DNA from: Dehalococcoidia bacterium
Lineage (GTDB): Bacteria; Chloroflexota; Dehalococcoidia; DSTF01; JACRBR01
Assembly (NCBI GenBank): GCA_040902535.1
Contig: JBBDXD010000028.1
Span: 1 to 53,142 of the forward strand
Direction of reading: 5' to 3'
DNA length: 53,142 nt
Under the pieces are notes generated by a model. The model was given only the letters and a program-made list of their open reading frames with translations, was not told the DNA's origin and searched no databases. The position numbers and the translations under genes were made by a program. This document shows, piece by piece, positions 49,536-53,142 of this stretch; within the stretch, counting starts at the first letter, position 1, and the number at the start of each line of letters is the position of its first letter.

Positions 49536-50864
49536 ATGCAGCGAGAGATCCGGTATTGCACGAGCGCCGACGGGACGCGCATCGCCTACAGCACGTACGG
49601 CGAGCGGCCGGGCACACCGCTCGTGGAGTTCGGCGCTTGGTACGTGACCAACGGCATGTGCATCCGCATGGCATCGATGCGTCCGTGGTACGAGGAATTC
49701 GCGAAACGCTGGTCGCTGGTCACGTTCGACCATCGCGGGACCGGCGATTCGCAACGCGAGGTCGAAGACGTCGCTCTGGGTGCCCATGTTGCGGACCTCG
49801 AGGCCGTCATTGCCGCGACGGGGATAGATCGGTTCCACCTGATGGGTCACGGGCATGGGGGCGCGGTGGCTGTTACGTATGCATCCCAACATCCGGAACG
49901 CATCGAACGCCTGACGTTGTCATACATCCCTCCGCGAGCCACGGGCATCCTTGCTGGCCCGGCGCGCGACGCGTTTCTGCAGCTTGTCGAGACTGACTGG
50001 CCGCTTGCCATCAGGACGTTCGTTGACAGCACGAGCTGGAAGTACGCGACGTTCGATGTCCGGCGCGATGCTTACCGCGAACTCAGCCAGACGCTTTCTC
50101 CACGCGCTATGGCGCAATACCTGCGGTTCGCGTCGGATCACGACATCAGTTCCGCCCTGCCAGGTATCCAGGCTCCGACGCTCGTGATGCAGGCCTCGGC
50201 GCCGCGTCGGGTAGCAGACGGATCTCGCGAGACGGCCTCTCTCATCCCGAACGCTCGATTCGTGCAGGTGCGGGAAGCGAACGACGAGGCGGAGGTGAAC
50301 GCGCAGATTCGCCTGATCGTGGACTTTCTCGGGCAGCCCGCAGTTGCGGCACCGGACACCGGGGCCACCGACGGCATGGCGGTGATCCTCTTCGCCGATA
50401 TCGCAGACAGCACGGCGCTCACTGAGCGCATGGGCGACGAGCGCTTCCGCACTGCCGCACGCGCGCTCGAGGCGCCGGTGCGCGAAGCGATCGCGCGTGC
50501 AAACGGCACCGTGCTCGACGGCAAGCTGCTGGGCGATGGCGTGCTCGCCGTCTTCACGTCGGCGCGCCAGGCGATCGAGGCGGCGCTGCAATGCGCGCGG
50601 ATCAGCGACGGCGGCGAGTTGCGCCTGCACCTCGGCATCCACGCGGGCGACGTGATCCGCGAGCCGGGCAACGTCTACGGCGGCGCGGTGAACATCGCGT
50701 CGCGGATCTCCGACGCGTCGCAGCCCGGCGAGATCCTCGTATCGGCGACGGTGCGCGACCTCGCGCGCACGTCGGCGGGCGTGGCATTCGAAGATCGCGG
50801 CGAGCACAGCCTCAAAGGCATCGCCGATCCGGTGCGGGTGTTCGCCGTCCAAGCGCAGCCGTAG
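49536..50864 (+). CDS. Alpha/beta hydrolase-adenylate cyclase fusion, nucleophile Ser replaced by Gly
   Basis: 442 residues. N-terminal alpha/beta hydrolase (residues 5-270) with TFDHRGTGDS oxyanion region and elbow GHGHGG: the nucleophile position (106) is Gly instead of Ser, so this domain is probably a ligand sensor. C-terminal class III cyclase (residues 282-440): ILFADIADSTALTERMGDER (metal Asp289), DGKLLGDGVLAVF (Lys331, Asp335) and VNIASRIS (Asn387, Arg391), so the cyclase looks active and adenine-specific. cAMP output controlled by a small hydrophobic ligand is a reasonable inference. Confidence 0.85.
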   Translation: MQREIRYCTSADGTRIAYSTYGERPGTPLVEFGAWYVTNGMCIRMASMRPWYEEFAKRWSLVTFDHRGTGDSQREVEDVALGAHVADLEAVIAATGIDRFHLMGHGHGGAVAVTYASQHPERIERLTLSYIPPRATGILAGPARDAFLQLVETDWPLAIRTFVDSTSWKYATFDVRRDAYRELSQTLSPRAMAQYLRFASDHDISSALPGIQAPTLVMQASAPRRVADGSRETASLIPNARFVQVREANDEAEVNAQIRLIVDFLGQPAVAAPDTGATDGMAVILFADIADSTALTERMGDERFRTAARALEAPVREAIARANGTVLDGKLLGDGVLAVFTSARQAIEAALQCARISDGGELRLHLGIHAGDVIREPGNVYGGAVNIASRISDASQPGEILVSATVRDLARTSAGVAFEDRGEHSLKGIADPVRVFAVQAQP

Positions 50865-50927
50865 CGTCACCGTCCTCGGCGCAGCTAAAGCTACGCAGCT
50901 ACGGTGTCCCCGTTGGCCGAAGACCCG

Positions 50928-50990
50928 ACTTCAACTTCCGACGTCCCGCTTCCCGCTTCCCGCTTCCAACATCAGCCTCCAACCGCCAGA
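50928..50990. repeat. Heptanucleotide array, CTTCCCG type (about 9 units)
   Basis: ACTTCAA, CTTCCGA, CGTCCCG, CTTCCCG, CTTCCCG, CTTCCAA, CATCAGC, CTCCAAC, CGCCAGA; the longest 7-bp-phased array, upstream of the radical SAM gene. Confidence 0.9.
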
Positions 50991-51034
50991 CCCGTTACCA
51001 TGAGCATCGAACAGCAGCACACATGGAGGGGCGC

Positions 51035-52951
51035 ATGCCCGCACTGCGGAACATGGAGCCGGTCTTCCAGCGCGTCAGCAAGGCGGCGCGTTACACCGGC
51101 GGCGAGTGGAACTCGATCGTGAAGGACTGGGACGGCTGCGACGTCCGCGTGGCCTTCGCGTACCCCGACCTCTACGACATCGGCATGTCGAACATGGGGC
51201 TCGGCATCCTGTACGACATCGTCAACCGGCGCGAGGGCATGCTCGCTGAGCGCGTCTTCACGCCGTGGTCGGACATGGAAGCGATCATGCGCGCCGAGGG
51301 CATCCCGCTGTGGAGCCTCGAGACGCGCCACCCGATCGGCGAGTTCGACGTCATCGGATTCTCGCTCAGCTACGAGGGCACGTACACCAACATCCTCAAC
51401 ATGCTCGACCTGGCCGGATTGCCCGTGCGCGCCGAAGAGCGCACAGACGCGCATCCGCTCGTGATCTGCGGCGGCTCCGGCGCGCTCAACCCCGACGCGC
51501 TGGCGGCGCACGTCGACCTGTTCGTGCTCGGCGACGGTGAGGAGATCATCGTCGAGATCGTGGACTTCGTACGTGAGTGGAAGCGCCATGGACGCGGCAC
51601 GCGCGAGGAGATGCTGCGGCGCCTCTCGAAGATCTGGGGCGCGTACGTGCCCCGCTTCTACGCGCCAACCTACAACGCCGACGGCACGATCAAGTCGATC
51701 GACCCGATCGATGATGCGACGCCGCCGAAGGTGGTGAAGCGCTTCGTGCAGGAGTTGCCGCCGCCGCTGACAACGCCGATCGTGCCGTTCCTGCAGACCG
51801 TACACGACCGCATGGCGATCGAGATCCAGCGCGGCTGCACGCAGGGCTGCCGCTTTTGCCAGGCCGGCATGATCTATCGTCCGCGGCTCGAACGCGGGCC
51901 GGAGGAAGTCGTCGCGGCGGCGAAGGAACTGCAGCGCAACACCGGCTACGACGAACTGTCGCTCGTATCGCTCAGCACGACAGACCACTCGCAGATCGTG
52001 GAGATCGTCGACGGACTGCGCGACGAGTTCGGCGCGAAGCTCAGCATCTCGCTCCCTTCGATGCGCGTCGACAGCTTTTCGGTGCGCATCTCGGAGGCGG
52101 TCGCTTCGCGCGGGAAGCACGGCATCACGTTCGCGCCGGAGGCCGGCACCGAGCGGCTGCGCATGACGATCAACAAGATCGTCACCGACGACGACCTGTA
52201 CGCGGCGGCCGAGAACGCGTTCAAGCAAGGTTGGACGAACATCAAGATGTACTTCATGGTCGGCCAGCCGACCGAAACGCACGAAGACGTCGAGGGCATC
52301 GTCACGCTGGCGAAGCGCGTGAAGGAGATCGGCCGCAGGCACCACGGCGGGCGGGCGCGGGTGCGCGTGAGCACGTCGAACTTCATCCCCAAGGCGCACA
52401 CGCCGTTCCAGTGGGCGCAGCAGGCGCGGCCGGAGGTGCTGCGGCCGCGGCACCAGTACTTGCGGGAACACTTGAAGAAGGCCGGCGTCGCATTCACCTG
52501 GGAGGACCCGGAGCACAGCCTGCTCGAAGCGGTGCTCTCGCGCGGCGACCGCCGCCTCGGCGCGGCGATCGAACGCGCATGGCGCGCCGGCGCCCGCTTC
52601 GACGCGTGGCACGAGCACTACGACTGGCCGCGCTGGCAGCGGGCGCTCGAGGAGAGCGACCTCGACCCGGCGTTCTTCGCCTATCGCGAGCGCGATCTCG
52701 GTGAGAAGTTCCCGTGGTCGCACATCAACATCGGTGTCAGCGAGTCGTACCTGCGCAACGAGTGGGTAAAGACGCTGCGGCAGGAGACGACGCCCGACTG
52801 CCACAAGGAGCCGTGCAACGTCTGCGGCGTGCAAAACCAGAACGCCGCAGACTGCCTCGATCGCCTCGACCTGCGGCTCGCCGCAGCGGGCAAGCCGCCG
52901 AAGGACCGCACGGGACTGCGTCAGCCGATCGAGCTGTTTACGGTGGGTTGA
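51035..52951 (+). CDS. TIGR03960-type B12-binding radical SAM protein
   Basis: 638 residues from ATG 51035, preceded by GGAGGGG; an ATG 12 bases earlier is possible but lies in the ribosome site. N-terminal cobalamin-binding-like region (AFAYPDLYDIGMSNMGLGIL, LVICGGSGALNPDALAAHVD), then radical SAM CTQGCRFCQAG, TFAPEAGTERLR and SNFIPKAHTPFQW. C-terminal cysteines (DCHKEPCNVCG) resemble a second metal site. In other genomes the family usually precedes a TIGR03936 (DUF2344) gene; the window ends too soon to see one. Function unknown. Confidence 0.88.
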   Translation: MPALRNMEPVFQRVSKAARYTGGEWNSIVKDWDGCDVRVAFAYPDLYDIGMSNMGLGILYDIVNRREGMLAERVFTPWSDMEAIMRAEGIPLWSLETRHPIGEFDVIGFSLSYEGTYTNILNMLDLAGLPVRAEERTDAHPLVICGGSGALNPDALAAHVDLFVLGDGEEIIVEIVDFVREWKRHGRGTREEMLRRLSKIWGAYVPRFYAPTYNADGTIKSIDPIDDATPPKVVKRFVQELPPPLTTPIVPFLQTVHDRMAIEIQRGCTQGCRFCQAGMIYRPRLERGPEEVVAAAKELQRNTGYDELSLVSLSTTDHSQIVEIVDGLRDEFGAKLSISLPSMRVDSFSVRISEAVASRGKHGITFAPEAGTERLRMTINKIVTDDDLYAAAENAFKQGWTNIKMYFMVGQPTETHEDVEGIVTLAKRVKEIGRRHHGGRARVRVSTSNFIPKAHTPFQWAQQARPEVLRPRHQYLREHLKKAGVAFTWEDPEHSLLEAVLSRGDRRLGAAIERAWRAGARFDAWHEHYDWPRWQRALEESDLDPAFFAYRERDLGEKFPWSHINIGVSESYLRNEWVKTLRQETTPDCHKEPCNVCGVQNQNAADCLDRLDLRLAAAGKPPKDRTGLRQPIELFTVG

Positions 52952-52977
52952 CGGTCGTCGGTCGGCCGTCGTCGGTC
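52950..52977. repeat. Heptanucleotide array, GTCGGTC type (4 units)
   Basis: GACGGTC, GTCGGTC, GGCCGTC, GTCGGTC just after the radical SAM stop. Confidence 0.85.
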
Positions 52978-52998
52978 TTCGGAGCGACGGAACCGCCG

Positions 52999-53038
52999 AG
53001 ACGCAGAGACGCAGAGACGCAGAGACGCAGAGACGCAG
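52999..53038. repeat. Octamer array AGACGCAG, five perfect copies
   Basis: Five exact 8-bp units followed by a partial one. No gene is supported between it and the end of the window (53142). Confidence 0.95.
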
Positions 53039-53142
53039 AGATTTGTGTAATTCATGAGGTGTCATCGTCCGTCGAGGGATGCACGCCGACGCCGCGCGCT
53101 TTCCGAACATCACGGACGAGCGGTCGCATTGCCGCGCGGGCT

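Noticed and set aside
50972-53113. 713-residue open frame opposite the radical SAM gene
   Set aside because: Antisense composition with no motif; its start is encoded by the AGACGCAG octamer repeat.

Overview
The window is 53 kb of GC-rich (roughly two-thirds G+C by eye), densely coded bacterial chromosome. No rRNA, tRNA or CRISPR array was seen. The gene mix (F420-type DDN nitroreductase, CehA/McbA metallohydrolase, alpha/beta hydrolase fused to adenylate cyclase, ScpA, MreB, MurA, a TIGR03960-type radical SAM protein) and the many -10 boxes lying 5-7 nt from an ATG suggest a Chloroflexota-like organism, perhaps near Dehalococcoidia. This is inference; no marker gene in the window proves it. 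Fifty C residues at positions 1-50 and three genes each broken by one missing base suggest a draft or long-read assembly.

Layout: 59-598 is a NYN/LabA nuclease. 647-5829 is a tightly overlapping minus-strand cassette of eight phage-tail-like genes, including a tail-hub protein with a sialidase-like N-terminus and a J-domain protein; no capsid, portal, terminase or integrase is present. 5999-8332 holds a membrane-anchored protein, a MerR-type HTH/PIN (VapBC-like) pair and a lipoprotein. 8400-12010 is galE-like, fabF, folC. 12212-17175 carries a glycosidase-like lipoprotein, a P-loop kinase, a degenerate 18-20 bp tandem repeat, scpA, a membrane protein, a YfcE-type phosphodiesterase and OsmC. 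17381-20775 has a PHP phosphatase operon and a PH-like/anchored-hydrolase pair. 20821-26452 is a rearranged zone: a frameshifted secreted protein, a REP-like element, an EEP nuclease, two genes truncated head to head, an EEP-leuB chimera, an aminoglycoside-type phosphotransferase and intact leuB, with a 158-bp near-perfect direct repeat of the leuB 3' end. 26527-34040 carries a racemase-like gene, CehA, the folE-FemAB-GT4 operon, a VOC protein, an IscA/ErpA gene with operator and terminator, and DDN. 34059-41276 includes a frameshifted methyltransferase, GNAT, AI-2E transporter, a sigma/anti-sigma-like fusion, Nif3, DUF58 and a D-2-hydroxyacid dehydrogenase. 41298-49388 is a long minus-strand run: mreB, murA, a frameshifted FAD oxidoreductase, PTPS/QueD, folK, folP and an ABC-F ATPase. 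49536-52951 has the hydrolase-cyclase and the radical SAM protein.

Functional themes: folate synthesis is spread over the window (folE, PTPS, folK, folP, folC) with no folB. The PTPS protein carries both the QueD cysteine and the PTPS-III glutamate, so it may fill the FolB gap. MurA has Asp in place of the catalytic loop Cys, a known signature of intrinsic fosfomycin insensitivity. At genome level, at least fourteen non-coding gaps carry degenerate 7-bp-phased tandem repeats of differing sequence, some of which supply stop codons of neighbouring genes. At least twelve genes have TANNNT boxes 5-7 nt before an ATG, implying widespread leaderless mRNA.
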